NCBI GenBank assembly: GCA_029245905.1
Contig: JAQWOJ010000080.1
Span: 1-47,362 of the forward strand
Length of the DNA: 47,362 nucleotides
Direction of reading: 5' to 3'
Source of the DNA: Gammaproteobacteria bacterium
GTDB lineage: Bacteria; Pseudomonadota; Gammaproteobacteria; Pseudomonadales; Pseudohongiellaceae
Below the pieces are notes generated by a model that searched no databases, was not told the DNA's origin, and saw only the letters and a list, made by a program, of their open reading frames with translations. The first letter of the stretch is position 1. Each line of letters starts with the position of its first letter. A program made the translations under genes and the position numbers. This document shows, piece by piece, positions 1-11,006 of this stretch.

Positions 1-2022
1 CATTAATTCATTTCGCTGGCGGTAAATAATAGTTCTTTGATCATTAGCAACATTATCGTACTCAAGCAGTTGTTTACGGATATCAAAGTTACGACCCTCT
101 ACTTTTCGCTGAGCCTTTTCGATTGAACGAGTTACCATTCCTGCTTCGATAGCTTCTCCTCGTTCCATACCCATCTTTCGCATAAAGTTTTTGACGCCAT
201 CAGTTGCAAAAATCCGAAGTAAGTTATCTTCCATCGACAAATAAAAGCGAGAGTACCCTGGATCACCCTGACGACCCGAACGACCTCGCAATTGATTATC
301 GATACGACGGGATTCGTGCCGTTCGGTACCTATAATATGAAGTCCTCCGGCATTAATAACTTCATCGTGTCGCACACGCCATTCTTCTTTTATTCTTGCA
401 ATATTCTCTTCTGTTTGACTTTCTAGTTTTAAAACTTCAGCTTCCCATTTCCCACCAAGAACAATATCGGTTCCGCGGCCCGCCATATTGGTGGCAATTG
501 TGACTGCGCCAGCTTTCCCCGCTTGAGCTATAATTTGAGCTTCTTTTTCATGGAATTTAGCATTTAAAACCTCATGCGAGATTTTCTTTTTTGTTAGAAA
601 TTTTGACAATATTTCCGAGGTATCGATTGATGCCGTTCCTACTAGTATTGGAGCTCCCTTGTCTCGTATTTCCACAATATCTCTTACAATTGCCTCGAGC
701 TTCTCCTCCATAGACAAGTAAATCAAATCATTCGCATCTTCACGGACCATAGGCACATTTGTAGGTATCACCACTACATCAAGACCATAGATTTGGCTAA
801 ATTCAAAGGCTTCAGTATCAGCGGTACCTGTCATACCGGCTAGCTTATCGTAGATGCGAAAATAATTTTGGAACGTTGTAGAAGCTAAAGTTTGACTTTC
901 ACTTTGAATCTCCAAGCCTTCTTTTGCCTCCAAGGCTTGGTGCAAGCCTTCCGACAATCTGCGTCCCTCCATTGTCCGGCCTGTGTGCTCATCTATCAAA
1001 ACAATATGCTTACTCTGCACAATATATTCAATATCTCGTTTAAATAAGTAATGTGCTTTTAGCCCTGCATGGACATGATGAAGCAAAGATAGATTGGAGG
1101 CTGCATAAAGAGACTCACCATCACCGAGAAGTTTCTCCTTTATGAGCAATTCCTCAACGTATTCATGGCCCATCTCGGTGAGTTCAACTTGCCTGCTTTT
1201 TTCATCAACGGTAAAGTGGCCGGTATCTTGAGGAACGTAATCTTTATCCATCATTTCCATTTTCGATTTTTCTACTTTGTCACCCTTCTCTAATTTAGGA
1301 ACTAGCTTATTAACCGCTAAATACAGCTGAGAACTATTCTCCGCAGCCCCGGAAATAATAAGTGGAGTTCGAGCTTCATCTATCAGAATAGAATCAACTT
1401 CATCAACAACCGCAAAATTGAGACCCCTTTGCATTTTTTGATCAAGACGAAAAGCCATGTTGTCTCTTAAATAATCAAAACCAAACTCATTGTTGGTTCC
1501 ATAAGTAATGTCAGAGTCATACGCCCGCTTTTTATCTTCACCTATTTGACCTGATTTAATAACACCAACACTAAAACCTAACAATTCAAAAATAGGACGC
1601 ATCCAGTCAGCATCACGTTGCGCTAGATATTCATTAACGGTGACGACATGAACTCCTTTCCCACTTAGCCCATTCAAATAAGCTGGCAGGGTTGCTACCA
1701 GGGTTTTTCCTTCCCCCGTGCGCATTTCTGAAATATTTCCATTATGTAAAACAATTCCACCGATCAATTGGACATCAAAAGGACGCAACCCAAGAGTCCT
1801 CTTTGAGGCTTCGCGAACCAGAGCGAACGCTTCAGGTAGCAATTCATCTAAGGTTTCTCCATTTACCAAACGATCCTTAAATTCGGCTGTTTTCTTGCGT
1901 AAATCCTCATCTGAGAATGCCTCGAAAAGACTTTCGAAACTATTAATAAGCTTCACCAGTCGGTTCATCTTCTTTATTTTTCTGGAATTGCTACTACCAA
2001 AAATTTTTTTGAATATTTTCAT
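1..2022 (-). CDS. secA: Protein translocase ATPase SecA (3' end cut by window)
   Basis: SecA is the cytosolic motor that drives unfolded preproteins through SecYEG. The minus-strand frame is open from an ATG at 2022 to base 1, giving 674 codons of about 900. The start [18 protein letters not shown] resembles other SecA N-termini. The Walker A region reads EMRTGEGKT near residue 105 and the DEAD-like motif reads [15 protein letters not shown] near residue 210. The last visible residues ([16 protein letters not shown]) fall in the helical scaffold region; the rest of that region and the C-terminal zinc-binding tail lie outside the window. No secM-like ORF precedes it; the upstream gene is an M23 peptidase, 107 bp away. 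Identity is essentially certain. Confidence 0.98.
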   Translation of the reverse strand, partial: MKIFKKIFGSSNSRKIKKMNRLVKLINSFESLFEAFSDEDLRKKTAEFKDRLVNGETLDELLPEAFALVREASKRTLGLRPFDVQLIGGIVLHNGNISEMRTGEGKTLVATLPAYLNGLSGKGVHVVTVNEYLAQRDADWMRPIFELLGFSVGVIKSGQIGEDKKRAYDSDITYGTNNEFGFDYLRDNMAFRLDQKMQRGLNFAVVDEVDSILIDEARTPLIISGAAENSSQLYLAVNKLVPKLEKGDKVEKSKMEMMDKDYVPQDTGHFTVDEKSRQVELTEMGHEYVEELLIKEKLLGDGESLYAASNLSLLHHVHAGLKAHYLFKRDIEYIVQSKHIVLIDEHTGRTMEGRRLSEGLHQALEAKEGLEIQSESQTLASTTFQNYFRIYDKLAGMTGTADTEAFEFSQIYGLDVVVIPTNVPMVREDANDLIYLSMEEKLEAIVRDIVEIRDKGAPILVGTASIDTSEILSKFLTKKKISHEVLNAKFHEKEAQIIAQAGKAGAVTIATNMAGRGTDIVLGGKWEAEVLKLESQTEENIARIKEEWRVRHDEVINAGGLHIIGTERHESRRIDNQLRGRSGRQGDPGYSRFYLSMEDNLLRIFATDGVKNFMRKMGMERGEAIEAGMVTRSIEKAQRKVEGRNFDIRKQLLEYDNVANDQRTIIYRQRNELM

Positions 2023-2065
2023 ATGAATATTTTCAATCTGTAAAAGTTTCTATAAGTTATAATCT

Positions 2066-2096
2066 GGCTTGAAGCGGCAATCCGCTCTCTTCAGCC
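2066..2096 (-). promoter_or_regulatory. Hairpin in the M23-secA intergenic region
   Basis: Between the M23 stop and the secA ATG, 2066-2069 (GGCT) pairs with 2093-2096 (AGCC), 2071-2074 (GAAG) with 2089-2092 (CTTC), and 2075-2077 with 2082-2084, with one bulged base. On the minus strand no U-run follows, so it does not look like an intrinsic terminator. It lies about 44 nt upstream of the secA start and could be an mRNA processing, stabilising or translational control element. The structure is seen; the function is inferred. Confidence 0.35.
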
Positions 2097-2129
2097 AAGA
2101 AATTGAAAAGAAGGGTAGATCGCGAGATA

Positions 2130-3059
2130 TTATCGATCAGTTCGTTGAATATAGGCAGCCGGATCTACAACTCTGCCATTTTTATAGACTTCAAAATGCA
2201 CATGTGGTCCTGTTGAACGCCCCGTTGAACCCACCAGAGCCAGACGTTGTCCTTTCTCTACGACATCGCCAACATTAACGAACAGTTCCTGCGCGTGCGC
2301 ATACCTTGTAGCAAAACCATTGCCGTGATTCACCTCAACCATCAACCCATAGCGAGACTTCGGGCCAGACCAAGTTACGACCCCTGCCCCAATAGTATTT
2401 ATGTCTGTCCCTGATTTTCCCGTGGTAAAGTCTATTCCAGAATGAAACGACATCTGCCCTGTAAAAGGATCGGGCCTTTTACCATAGCCGGAGGCGATCC
2501 ATCCGTCATCAACCGGCCTACCAGCAATAAAAACATCTGAGCGAGTCTTTCGATCCGACATAAGACCCTCAAGAATTTCTAATTGATTCTGTCTATCAGT
2601 AAGCTGCCTTTCGAATTGATCTAAGATTTGGATAAAGCTGTGTTTTTCAATGGATTCTTCCAATGTTATTGCAGGTCCACCAACACCAACATTGCTAGTA
2701 AAATCAAACTCTCCACCACCGAGTCCTGAAACTTCAGTAATCCGACTTCCCATAGCGTCTAAGCGCGTCAATCTCGCCTGCAGCACAGCCAGGCGAAGAG
2801 TTAACGCTTCAATTTGTTGCTCTGAATCTTTCTTTATTTCTTTAAGTTGCTCTGTTTGGCTCTTGAGTTCTCGCTCCCAATTTCGCGCGCTTTTTTCAGA
2901 GAACACGATTTCTTCATCCGATGAGGACAGCTGATAACCCAAATAACCAAACGACGCAGGGGCTATGATTAGGCATACCGAAAGCACACCCTTTAACCAC
3001 CCTCTTAGGACAATTGTTTTAGTTTGACCATGGTGCTCGTCAACGAAAATAAGTTTCAT
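2130..3059 (-). CDS. Membrane-anchored M23 (LytM) peptidoglycan endopeptidase
   Basis: This 309-residue protein is a probable murein DD-endopeptidase of the M23/LytM family. An N-terminal membrane segment (about residues 21-42) is followed by a coiled-coil-like stretch rich in E, K and Q (about 50-100) and a C-terminal LytM domain (about 190-300). The zinc-ligand motifs look intact: FHSGID (HxxxD) and GPHVHFEVY (HxH), so an active enzyme is expected. It should act in the periplasm, anchored to the inner membrane. It lies between lpxC (102 bp upstream) and secA, a position where pseudomonads also carry an M23 gene. The small DUF721 gene often found between lpxC and this gene is missing. The exact bond cleaved cannot be read from sequence. 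Confidence 0.9.
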   Translation of the reverse strand: MKLIFVDEHHGQTKTIVLRGWLKGVLSVCLIIAPASFGYLGYQLSSSDEEIVFSEKSARNWERELKSQTEQLKEIKKDSEQQIEALTLRLAVLQARLTRLDAMGSRITEVSGLGGGEFDFTSNVGVGGPAITLEESIEKHSFIQILDQFERQLTDRQNQLEILEGLMSDRKTRSDVFIAGRPVDDGWIASGYGKRPDPFTGQMSFHSGIDFTTGKSGTDINTIGAGVVTWSGPKSRYGLMVEVNHGNGFATRYAHAQELFVNVGDVVEKGQRLALVGSTGRSTGPHVHFEVYKNGRVVDPAAYIQRTDR

Positions 3060-3161
3060 TATTAACCCAAATCATGTTTAGGCCAATATTAAAACACTTG
3101 AGGCTCAAAAAGAACCTTAATTATCTTAACTAGCTGATCACAAATTGAAAAAACAACGGCT

Positions 3162-4073
3162 TTAGGCTGCAAGAACCGGTTTTGTGTAAGATATAGGCAC
3201 ACTTGTTTCGTTGTCAAAACTTACCACTTCCCAAGCGTCTTTGTTGGTTTCAAGCATTCTTAACAAAGCGTTATTCAACGCGTGGCCAGATTTATGCCCT
3301 TTAAATTCGCCTATCAAGCTATTTCCCAAGAGATACAAATCTCCAATAGAATCAAGAATTTTATGCTTAACGAACTCATCCTCATACCTCAGGCCGTCCT
3401 CATTCAGCACCTTATAATCTCCTACGGCAATAGCGTTATCCATACTAGCTCCAAGCGCCAAATTCCTATTTCTTAGCTCCTCAAACTCATGCATAAAGCC
3501 AAACGTCCGAGCTCTACTAACTTCCTTGACGAAGGAAGTACTGGAAAAATCGATCGTCGCGCTTTTTGTATATTTTTTATAAACAGGGTGATCATACAAG
3601 AGAGTATAACTTACCTTAAAACCATTAAAGGGCTCAAGGCTAACCGATTTCCCTCCTTGCTCAAGCGAAAGGGATTTTTTGATCCTAATAAATTTCTTTA
3701 ATTCAGTTTGCTCTTGCATTCCCGCCGACTGAATTAAAAAAACGAACGGACCCGCACTACCATCCATGATTGGAACCTCCGGCGCGCTAACGTCCACATA
3801 ACAATTGTCTATTCCAAGACCAGACATTGCAGACATCAGATGCTCAATCGTGGAAATTCGGACATTATCTTTAACCAAAGTAGTCGAAAGAGTCGTGTCT
3901 CCAACATTACAAGCTGTTGCAGCTATTTGGACGACAGGATCTAGGTCAATTCTTGTAAAGATGATTCCGGTATTCACAGGGGCTGGCCGTAAGGTCAGGT
4001 ATACTTTCTCTCCAGTGTGCAATCCTACGCCGGTTGCTCGTATAGCATTTTTAAGCGTTCTTTGCTTTAGCAT
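3162..4073 (-). CDS. lpxC: UDP-3-O-acyl-N-acetylglucosamine deacetylase LpxC
   Basis: LpxC is the Zn-dependent deacetylase that catalyses the committed step of lipid A synthesis, in the cytosol. With the ATG at 4073 the protein is 303 residues, the usual length, and starts MLKQRTLK like other LpxC proteins. A TTG at 4082 would add three residues but sits only 3 nt from the GAAGG ribosome-binding site, so I prefer the ATG. Zinc ligands are visible: H78 (STIEHLMSA), H237 and D241 ([10 protein letters not shown]). The catalytic histidine is H264 ([10 protein letters not shown]). It closes the division cluster downstream of ftsZ, as in E. coli and Pseudomonas. Control is commonly by FtsH proteolysis; nothing in this sequence tests that. 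Confidence 0.97.
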   Translation of the reverse strand: MLKQRTLKNAIRATGVGLHTGEKVYLTLRPAPVNTGIIFTRIDLDPVVQIAATACNVGDTTLSTTLVKDNVRISTIEHLMSAMSGLGIDNCYVDVSAPEVPIMDGSAGPFVFLIQSAGMQEQTELKKFIRIKKSLSLEQGGKSVSLEPFNGFKVSYTLLYDHPVYKKYTKSATIDFSSTSFVKEVSRARTFGFMHEFEELRNRNLALGASMDNAIAVGDYKVLNEDGLRYEDEFVKHKILDSIGDLYLLGNSLIGEFKGHKSGHALNNALLRMLETNKDAWEVVSFDNETSVPISYTKPVLAA

Positions 4074-4183
4074 CAGATACAAAAACCTTCATATTATTCA
4101 TTTAAGCAAGTCAAACACTGCTGAAAGATCCATGATTGAGACGTAAATATATCAAAATTCCCAACCAATCCCAACAAACCGCA

Positions 4184-5335
4184 TTAGTCTGCTTGTCTAC
4201 GCAAGAATGCTGGTATATCGAGGTAATCCATATCTGGAGCACCACCTAATGTTTTTGCAAAACCGGTATTCGGATTATTTACTTGCTGATTCCTTAATAT
4301 CGTTGGTCTATCTAAGTCTCCATAGTCCGGCTCGATAGCTCCATCAGTGTTATCTATTACTTTTACAGGCTTTTTATTTTGGGAGCCTAATCCGGTGGCA
4401 ACCACCGTCACTCTCATTTCTTCTTCAAGGTCTGGTGCTATGACCGTCCCAACAACCACTGTAGCATCATCTGATGCGAATTCCTCAATCGTATCACCAA
4501 CCGCTGAGAATTCACCAAGGGACAAATTTTCCCCTGCAGTTATATTAACAAGAATCCCCCTTGCCCCTTGTAGATTTATATCCTCAAGCAGAGGGCTTCG
4601 AATTGCTGATTCAGCTGCCTCACGAGCTCTATCTTCGCCAGAGGCAAATCCAGTTCCCATCATTGCCATACCCATCTCTGACATCACAGTTTTTACATCG
4701 GCAAAGTCAACGTTAATCATACCTGGACGCATAATTAAGTCCGCTATCCCCTTTACTGCACCCAACAAAACATCATTTGCAGCTTTAAAAGCATCCAAGA
4801 GTGAAGCATCTTTCCCCAACACGTCTAATAATTTTTCATTTGGAATGGTTATTAGTGAATCAACGACGTTAGACAACAGCTCGATACCCTCTTCCGCAAT
4901 GCTCAAACGTTTCTTTCCTTCAAACGGGAATGGCTTAGTGATAATCGCAACTGTAAGAATTCCCATATCTCGAGCTACTTCTGCAACTATGGGAGCAGCA
5001 CCAGTGCCTGTCCCCCCGCCCATCCCAGCAGTTATAAAAACCATATCAGCACCAGAAAGAATCTCAGCTATTTCATCTCGATCCTCTAATGCAGCTTGTC
5101 GACCAATCTCTGGGTTAGCTCCAGCCCCGAGACCTTTAGTTATATTGCTCCCCATTTGCAGAATGGTTTTTGCTTTGAGATTATTTAAAGCTTGAGCGTC
5201 AGTGTTAGCGCAGATGAATTCAACACCATCTACCTGGTTATTTATCATATGATGAACAGCATTACCTCCACCCCCACCAACACCAATAACTTTGATGACG
5301 GCGTTTTGTGGAATATTTTCGACTAATTCAAACAT
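4184..5335 (-). CDS. ftsZ: Cell division GTPase FtsZ
   Basis: FtsZ is the tubulin-like GTPase that forms the cytokinetic ring. It has 383 residues. The GTP-binding tubulin signature GGGTGTG is at residues 106-112. The globular domain ends near residue 315, followed by a variable linker and the conserved C-terminal peptide YLDIPAFLRRQAD, which binds FtsA and ZipA. A strong ribosome-binding site (AAAGGAGG) precedes the ATG. It lies 57 bp downstream of ftsA and upstream of lpxC, the canonical order. Nothing unusual. Confidence 0.99.
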   Translation of the reverse strand: MFELVENIPQNAVIKVIGVGGGGGNAVHHMINNQVDGVEFICANTDAQALNNLKAKTILQMGSNITKGLGAGANPEIGRQAALEDRDEIAEILSGADMVFITAGMGGGTGTGAAPIVAEVARDMGILTVAIITKPFPFEGKKRLSIAEEGIELLSNVVDSLITIPNEKLLDVLGKDASLLDAFKAANDVLLGAVKGIADLIMRPGMINVDFADVKTVMSEMGMAMMGTGFASGEDRAREAAESAIRSPLLEDINLQGARGILVNITAGENLSLGEFSAVGDTIEEFASDDATVVVGTVIAPDLEEEMRVTVVATGLGSQNKKPVKVIDNTDGAIEPDYGDLDRPTILRNQQVNNPNTGFAKTLGGAPDMDYLDIPAFLRRQAD

Positions 5336-5392
5336 ATAGCCTCCTTTTATTTTTTTCGATTTATTTCAATCTCTGTATGATCAACTATTAAA

Positions 5393-6628
5393 TTAAAAAT
5401 TTCCTTGAAACCAGTTTTTCACTTTACTCATAATTTGAATTTGCGGATCGCGATTTAAATTTTCCCCATCTTTTTCTTGTTGTTGTTTCATACCATATAA
5501 AAGCAGACCAACACCGGTTGAATAAATCGGATTTCTAACAATATCAGCGAGTCCGTTAATATTCTGCGGGACACCTATACGTACCGGCGCATGGAATATT
5601 TCCTCCGCTAAATCAATAACGCCCTCCATTTTGCTTGTGCCTCCGGTTAAAACAACTCCTGCTGCCAAGAGATCCTCATACCCGCTTCGTCGAACCTCAG
5701 CTTGCACTAATGTAAAAAGCTCATCATATCTTGGCTCTACAACCTCTGCTAAAGCTTGCCTTGAAAGTTCACGCGCCGGCCTATCACCAACACTTGGCAC
5801 TTTTATGCTATCTGCAGTACTAGCCAGTTGAGTGAGGGCACATGCATATTTTATTTTTATTTCATCGGCATTTTCAGTAGGAGTTCTAAGCGCCATAGCG
5901 ATATCATTTGTAACCTGATCTCCAGCGATAGGAATTACTCCAGTATGCCGGATTGCACCGTCAGTGAAGATAGCTATATCCGTAGTTCCTCCCCCAATAT
6001 CAACAAGACAAACGCCAAGCTCCTTTTCATCCTCAGTTAACACAGAGTAGCTAGAAGCTAGTTGCTCTAAAATAATTTCATCCGTCTCCAAACCACAACG
6101 TTTAATACACTTTTCTATATTTTGCACCGCATTGATAGCGCAAGTAACAAGATGAACTTTAGCCTCTAACCTGACTCCTGACATACCTAGAGGCTCTTTG
6201 ACACCCTCTTGAGAATCAATAATGTATTCCTGTGGAAGTATATGAAGCACCTTTTGATCCGCAGGAATCGCAACCGCCTGTGCCGCATCAATCACTCTCT
6301 CTATATCCGGTCTCATCACTTCGCCATCTCGAATCGCAACAATGCCATGAGAATTCATGCTGCGAATATGACTTCCCGCTATACCTGCATAAACTGAATG
6401 TATTTGGCAGCCCGCCATTAATTCAGCTTCTTCGATGGCTTTTTGAATTGACTCTACCGTTGATTCAATATTTACAACCGTGCCTTTTTTTAATCCCCTG
6501 GATTTATGACTGCCAATTCCTATAATATCTAACCCGCCCTCTTCATTTATATCACCGACAATGGCAACAACCTTAGATGTTCCTATATCCAACCCGACAA
6601 TCAAATTTTCACTAAACGCTTCGCTCAT
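5393..6628 (-). CDS. ftsA: Cell division protein FtsA
   Basis: FtsA is the actin-like ATPase that tethers FtsZ to the inner membrane and recruits later division proteins. It has 411 residues. The N-terminal phosphate-1 motif VGLDIGTSKVVAIVG (about residues 11-25), the phosphate-2 motif LVDIGGGTTDIAIF (about 209-222) and the adenosine motif VLTGGTSKMEGV are present. The C-terminal VKNWFQGNF matches the amphipathic membrane-targeting helix. A GGAG precedes the ATG by about 10 nt. It sits between ftsQ and ftsZ. Confidence 0.98.
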   Translation of the reverse strand: MSEAFSENLIVGLDIGTSKVVAIVGDINEEGGLDIIGIGSHKSRGLKKGTVVNIESTVESIQKAIEEAELMAGCQIHSVYAGIAGSHIRSMNSHGIVAIRDGEVMRPDIERVIDAAQAVAIPADQKVLHILPQEYIIDSQEGVKEPLGMSGVRLEAKVHLVTCAINAVQNIEKCIKRCGLETDEIILEQLASSYSVLTEDEKELGVCLVDIGGGTTDIAIFTDGAIRHTGVIPIAGDQVTNDIAMALRTPTENADEIKIKYACALTQLASTADSIKVPSVGDRPARELSRQALAEVVEPRYDELFTLVQAEVRRSGYEDLLAAGVVLTGGTSKMEGVIDLAEEIFHAPVRIGVPQNINGLADIVRNPIYSTGVGLLLYGMKQQQEKDGENLNRDPQIQIMSKVKNWFQGNF

Positions 6629-6687
6629 GAATATCTATCTCCAAAAATGACCAAGCGCAGTAAATAGTTTTCTTTCTCGCATAGTTA

Positions 6688-7497
6688 TCATCGTGTGGCC
6701 AACTTTGTTAGATTTTTTTCAAGCCTTTTTATAGCAATACCATTCCCATATCTTAAATCGACATCAACTATGTCGTCGGCCATTTTTTGCCTTTCATAAA
6801 AATCTGTAAACCGCTGCAGGCGCTCAACCAACTCACTTCTTCCCACCTTAATTTTTATAGAATCATTAACTTCTAAATCCCAGCTTCCTCTTGCTGTCAA
6901 CTTTAGGCTAGTTAACTTTAGATCAGAGGAAAATAATATTTGGTTAAAAACATGATATTGCTCCATGACCTTCGACTCACTACCTTCTGGACCAAATAAT
7001 CGGGGTAAGGATTTTAAATTAGTCAAGTCGATTGGCTGAAACACACCCCCCGCTTGACTTAACAATTTGCTTTCGTTCCAACGAGCAATTACGGTATATT
7101 CTGCAATCTTCAAACCCAAACTTTCTGGCCATAATCTTTTTATAGATACCTCTTTTACCCAAGGATGTTTTTCTAATTTTAGTTTTAACTCATTAACGTC
7201 AAATCTAAAGAATCCAACTCCCATATAATTCGTTACTAGTTCTTTTATTTCATCCTCTTTTATATGCTGCCATTGATTTTCCATTTTAATCTTAGTTATT
7301 GGCCTATCAATGTACCTTACTATTCCGTCAAATTCTTTGACCATAAATAACGAACCAATCACCAAAGAAGAAAAAATCACGGTCAAATACATGCTGTTTT
7401 TGAATCTGGGCTGTAATGGACGAGACCGAGACTTATTCTTTCTCCCCAGTCTGCGCGACCTATTTCGTGAAGCAATGTCACTAGAATCAGGCCTCAT
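6688..7497 (-). CDS. ftsQ: Cell division protein FtsQ
   Basis: FtsQ is a bitopic inner-membrane protein of the divisome that forms the FtsQLB complex. It has 269 residues: a basic, arginine-rich cytoplasmic N-terminus (about 1-35), one transmembrane segment (about 36-54), a POTRA domain (about 65-135, containing LEKHPWVKEVSIKRLWPESL) and the FtsQ beta domain. It overlaps the end of ddl by 11 bp, suggesting translational coupling, and is followed 59 bp later by ftsA. No ftsB is seen in the window; its usual locus is elsewhere. Confidence 0.95.
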   Translation of the reverse strand: MRPDSSDIASRNRSRRLGRKNKSRSRPLQPRFKNSMYLTVIFSSLVIGSLFMVKEFDGIVRYIDRPITKIKMENQWQHIKEDEIKELVTNYMGVGFFRFDVNELKLKLEKHPWVKEVSIKRLWPESLGLKIAEYTVIARWNESKLLSQAGGVFQPIDLTNLKSLPRLFGPEGSESKVMEQYHVFNQILFSSDLKLTSLKLTARGSWDLEVNDSIKIKVGRSELVERLQRFTDFYERQKMADDIVDVDLRYGNGIAIKRLEKNLTKLATR

Positions 7498-8455
7498 TAG
7501 TTATACGCTCCACGTGATCATCAAGAATAAGCAATAATAAGTCATCAAAACTAACGCCCATTTTTTTCATCGCCATGGGCACAAAGCTATGTTCCGTCAT
7601 GCCCGGAATAGTATTCAATTCCAAAAGCGAAAAGTCTCCTCCTCCATCTTGGATCACATCTACTCTAGCCAAGCCTCTGCACCCCAAACCCGCGTATGCA
7701 TCTAAGACTAGCTTCTCTAATTCTTTTAGCTTTTTAGTTTCAATATTCACAGGGCAGATAATTTCGGTATTTGCATCAGTATACTTGGCGTCATAATCAA
7801 AAAATTGCCGTGTAGTTTCGAGCTGCACTGTAGGTAGAACTTTATTTCCTATAACACCTGTTGAAAATTCAAGTCCCGGTATAAATCTCTCCGCCATTAT
7901 TTCAGAATCAAAGGCTCGCGCTTTTTCAAACTCAACCGCAAGATCTTGCTTATTATCTACAATTGATATTCCAAGGCTCGAGCCGCCATTAACTGGCTTA
8001 ACCACAACCTTACTCATCTTCTCGATCAATTCTCCATAGTTAGTCTGAGCATTTAAGATCTCATATTCCGCCGTTTTTAGGTTCATTTGGCTCCAAACCT
8101 GTTTGCTTTTCACTTTATTCATAGCTAGCGCTGACGCTAACACATTGCTTCCTGTATAGGACAACCTCATCATTTCGAGAAGGCCTTGTATAATACCGTC
8201 CTCGCCCTCCCGACCGTGTAAGGCAACAAAGACAAGATCAGGCTTTAAACTTTTAAGTCGCTCAATAATGTCTTGACCAACATCAATGACTGAAGCATCG
8301 AACCCCAATCTCTCTAATCCATTAAATACGGCAGACCCACTTGCCAAAGAGATTTCACGTTCAGCAGAAGCACCACCTTTAAGGACTACCACACGGCCTA
8401 ACTTTGCGAGTAATGCCTCTTTATTTATCGGTTTCATTCGTTTTTTCTTAACCAC
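7487..8455 (-). CDS. ddl: D-alanine--D-alanine ligase
   Basis: Ddl joins two D-alanines with ATP to make the dipeptide that MurF adds to the peptidoglycan precursor. It has 322 residues from the ATG at 8455; an internal ATG at 8437 is also possible. ATP-grasp features are visible: the N-terminal VVVLKGGASAEREISLASG, FVALHGREGEDG, VKPVNGGSSLGI in the ATP lid region, and the C-terminal metal-binding LLELNTIPGMTEHS. It lies between murC and ftsQ, the ddlB position in E. coli. Whether a second paralogue exists cannot be told from this window. Confidence 0.96.
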   Translation of the reverse strand: MVKKKRMKPINKEALLAKLGRVVVLKGGASAEREISLASGSAVFNGLERLGFDASVIDVGQDIIERLKSLKPDLVFVALHGREGEDGIIQGLLEMMRLSYTGSNVLASALAMNKVKSKQVWSQMNLKTAEYEILNAQTNYGELIEKMSKVVVKPVNGGSSLGISIVDNKQDLAVEFEKARAFDSEIMAERFIPGLEFSTGVIGNKVLPTVQLETTRQFFDYDAKYTDANTEIICPVNIETKKLKELEKLVLDAYAGLGCRGLARVDVIQDGGGDFSLLELNTIPGMTEHSFVPMAMKKMGVSFDDLLLLILDDHVERITNEA

Positions 8456-8488
8456 TTTAGAGAAGATTCTTCTATAAAAATCAACATA

Positions 8489-9919
8489 TTAGTAATTACC
8501 GAAGCCCTTCAGGGCAATCTCTTTTGATAATGCAGAAACGCTGCCCGCGCCTTGCGTCAAAATAATATCTCCCGGCCTTATCAAATCCTTTAGAATCACA
8601 GGAATATCAGCCTCTTCTTGCACATAAAGCGGATCTGATTTTCCACGAAGACGAATACTTCTACACAAACTCCTAGAATCTGCTCCAGTAATTTTTTTCT
8701 CGCCTGCAGAATAAACATCTAGCAAAAGTAAAATATCAACGTCGGACAAAACGTCTACGAAATCTTCATAAAGATCTCTAGTTCTGGTGTAACGATGAGG
8801 CTGATAGATCATAATTACCCGCTTGCCGGGCCAGCCTTCCCTCACTGATCTTATCGTAGCCAAAACCTCAGTAGGATGATGACCGTAATCGTCTATTAAC
8901 AACACCTTGCCATTGGGAACTTTGAACTCTCCTTGAATATCAAACCTCCTCCCAACTCCAGAAAAATTCTCTATGCCAGAAGATATGTCCCTATCACTCA
9001 TACCCTCATCAGTAGCAATTACAATCGCAGCTGTAGCATTCAGAGCGTTATGCTTACCAGGCATATTTAATCTAACTTTTAGGCTTCGCTTTTTATTCGG
9101 ACGAACGACACTGAATTCAATAATCCCTTTTTTTTGAATAAAGTTTTGGATTCGAAAGTCAGCCTCTTTAGAAAAGCCATAGGTGATTTTGGGCCTAGAA
9201 ATTTTTGGGGAAATCTCGCGAACCACTATGTCATCAATGCAAAGGACTGCCAGACCATAAAACGGTAAATTATGCAAGAAATCAACAAAATGTTTTTTTA
9301 GATTATCAAAATCATTTTGGTATGTGCTCATGTGCTCAGCTTCTATATTGGTAATAACGGCCACCATTGGCTGCAAATGCATAAATGAAGCATCACTTTC
9401 ATCAGCTTCAGCTACTATATATCTGCTTTTCCCAAGCTGAGCGTTTGTACCTGCACTATTCAAAACCCCACCAATGACAAAGGTTGGATCCAGACCTCCT
9501 TCTGCTAATGTCGACGCAACAATACTGGTAGTAGTCGTCTTACCATGCGTCCCTGCTATGGCAATGGAGTGTCGATATCGCATTAATTCAGCCAACATCT
9601 CTGCGCGCGCAATAAGAGGTTTACCAAGCTTTTTTGCTGCGTTTAACTCTGGATTGTTTTTACCGACTGCACTCGAATAGATTACCGCATCTGCTCCCTC
9701 GATATTTTTTGCACTATGGCCAACAAAAATTTCTAGTCCTAATTTATCTAATCGATCCGTTGTGCCGGATCGCTTGATATCCGACCCCGTAACTCGATAA
9801 CCTTGATTTGACAATACTTCTGCAATGCCACTCATGCCCGCGCCACCAACGCCAACAAAATGAATCGTTCTAATACGGCGCATTTCAGGAATTCCATATG
9901 TGTTATAAAACTCAGTCAT
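8489..9919 (-). CDS. murC: UDP-N-acetylmuramate--L-alanine ligase MurC
   Basis: MurC adds L-alanine to UDP-MurNAc, the first amino acid of the stem peptide. From the ATG at 9919 it has 476 residues. An upstream in-frame start at 9946 lies deeper within murG and is less likely. The N-terminal Rossmann-like segment [18 protein letters not shown] and the ATP-binding [13 protein letters not shown] are typical, as is [10 protein letters not shown] in the C-terminal domain. It overlaps the murG stop by 8 bp, consistent with translational coupling, and is followed 33 bp later by ddl. Confidence 0.97.
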   Translation of the reverse strand: MTEFYNTYGIPEMRRIRTIHFVGVGGAGMSGIAEVLSNQGYRVTGSDIKRSGTTDRLDKLGLEIFVGHSAKNIEGADAVIYSSAVGKNNPELNAAKKLGKPLIARAEMLAELMRYRHSIAIAGTHGKTTTTSIVASTLAEGGLDPTFVIGGVLNSAGTNAQLGKSRYIVAEADESDASFMHLQPMVAVITNIEAEHMSTYQNDFDNLKKHFVDFLHNLPFYGLAVLCIDDIVVREISPKISRPKITYGFSKEADFRIQNFIQKKGIIEFSVVRPNKKRSLKVRLNMPGKHNALNATAAIVIATDEGMSDRDISSGIENFSGVGRRFDIQGEFKVPNGKVLLIDDYGHHPTEVLATIRSVREGWPGKRVIMIYQPHRYTRTRDLYEDFVDVLSDVDILLLLDVYSAGEKKITGADSRSLCRSIRLRGKSDPLYVQEEADIPVILKDLIRPGDIILTQGAGSVSALSKEIALKGFGNY

Positions 9920-11000
9920 AACAAGCCTCGATACAATGCTTTGCAATTATTTCGCTGGCATCCCTTATAGATGCAGATCGAGCATTAGACGACATGGCAT
10001 TTAATCTCTCTTTATCGCTTAAAAGCTCACAAAAAACCTTAAGCAATCGTTTAACGTCAAGTTCATGCTGAGGAATCAAGATTGCCGCTCGTTCATCAAC
10101 TAACCATTTTGCGTTTAAGTTTTGTTGGTTGTCGGAGTGATAGGGATATGGAATCAGAATTGAAGGTAAACCGATAGCGGAAATTTCGCTTATGGTACTC
10201 GCTCCAGAACGACAAATTATAAAATCTGCCCAGTCGTAAACCTTCTCCATATTGGAAAAAAAAGGTTCCAGTCGATGTTTTTTATTATCAAGTACATTGA
10301 ATTTTTCATATCTATTTACCGTTTCACTAAACAAATTATCTCCCGTTTGGTGCGAGACCAAAAGGCGCTCAGACCTTGTCCAATTAATAATCAACTCGGG
10401 AATAACTCTATTAATCGCAGCCGATCCTTGTGACCCTCCTAACACCAACAAGCGGATCTCTTCACGGTCGGCATAATCACGTTTCTCTCTTACCTTCAAA
10501 ATTTCTGCCCGCAACGGATTCCCTGAAAAGATAGCATTTATTTTATCGTCAAAAGTTCCAGGGAATGCTTCAAATACTTTATTAGCGCGACTTGCCAGCA
10601 AGCGGTTGGTTAACCCTGCTACGGCATTTTGCTCGTGTATCAACAAAGGCTTTCCAAGTAGCTTAGCTGCCACACCCGCGGGCCCGCTGACAAACCCTCC
10701 CATACCAAGAACACAATCTGGATTAACTTTTAGAATCACTATAATTGACTGAATTAAGGCAACAAACAGCATAATGGGGGCTAATAATTTCCGCATTATG
10801 CCTGAGCCTCGAAGCCCTTTTACCGAAACACAATGCAAGGGAATCTTCGTCTCAGCTAATAATTTATTTTCCATACCTCGCGGTGTCCCAAGCCATTCTA
10901 CCGTGATTGATTGCGCTTTTAATTTTTTTGCAATTGAAAACGCCGGGAAGACATGACCTCCCGTACCTGCAGCCATTATAAGAACTTTCCTATTCACCAA
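9912..11000 (-). CDS. murG: UDP-GlcNAc:undecaprenyl-PP-MurNAc-pentapeptide GlcNAc transferase MurG
   Basis: MurG transfers GlcNAc to lipid I, making lipid II on the inner face of the cytoplasmic membrane. It has 362 residues and a GT-B fold: glycine-rich loops [16 protein letters not shown] near the N-terminus and [13 protein letters not shown] near residue 100, and the donor-binding region [23 protein letters not shown] (about 263-285) in the C-terminal half. It starts 6 bp after the ftsW stop and overlaps murC by 8 bp. Confidence 0.97.
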   Translation of the reverse strand: MVNRKVLIMAAGTGGHVFPAFSIAKKLKAQSITVEWLGTPRGMENKLLAETKIPLHCVSVKGLRGSGIMRKLLAPIMLFVALIQSIIVILKVNPDCVLGMGGFVSGPAGVAAKLLGKPLLIHEQNAVAGLTNRLLASRANKVFEAFPGTFDDKINAIFSGNPLRAEILKVREKRDYADREEIRLLVLGGSQGSAAINRVIPELIINWTRSERLLVSHQTGDNLFSETVNRYEKFNVLDNKKHRLEPFFSNMEKVYDWADFIICRSGASTISEISAIGLPSILIPYPYHSDNQQNLNAKWLVDERAAILIPQHELDVKRLLKVFCELLSDKERLNAMSSNARSASIRDASEIIAKHCIEACYD

Positions 11001-11006
11001 ATGTAT

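Noticed and set aside
4347..5195. A 282-codon ORF on the plus strand
   Set aside because: It lies entirely antisense to ftsZ, which is certain; its protein is low-complexity (S, P, I rich) and matches no family I know.
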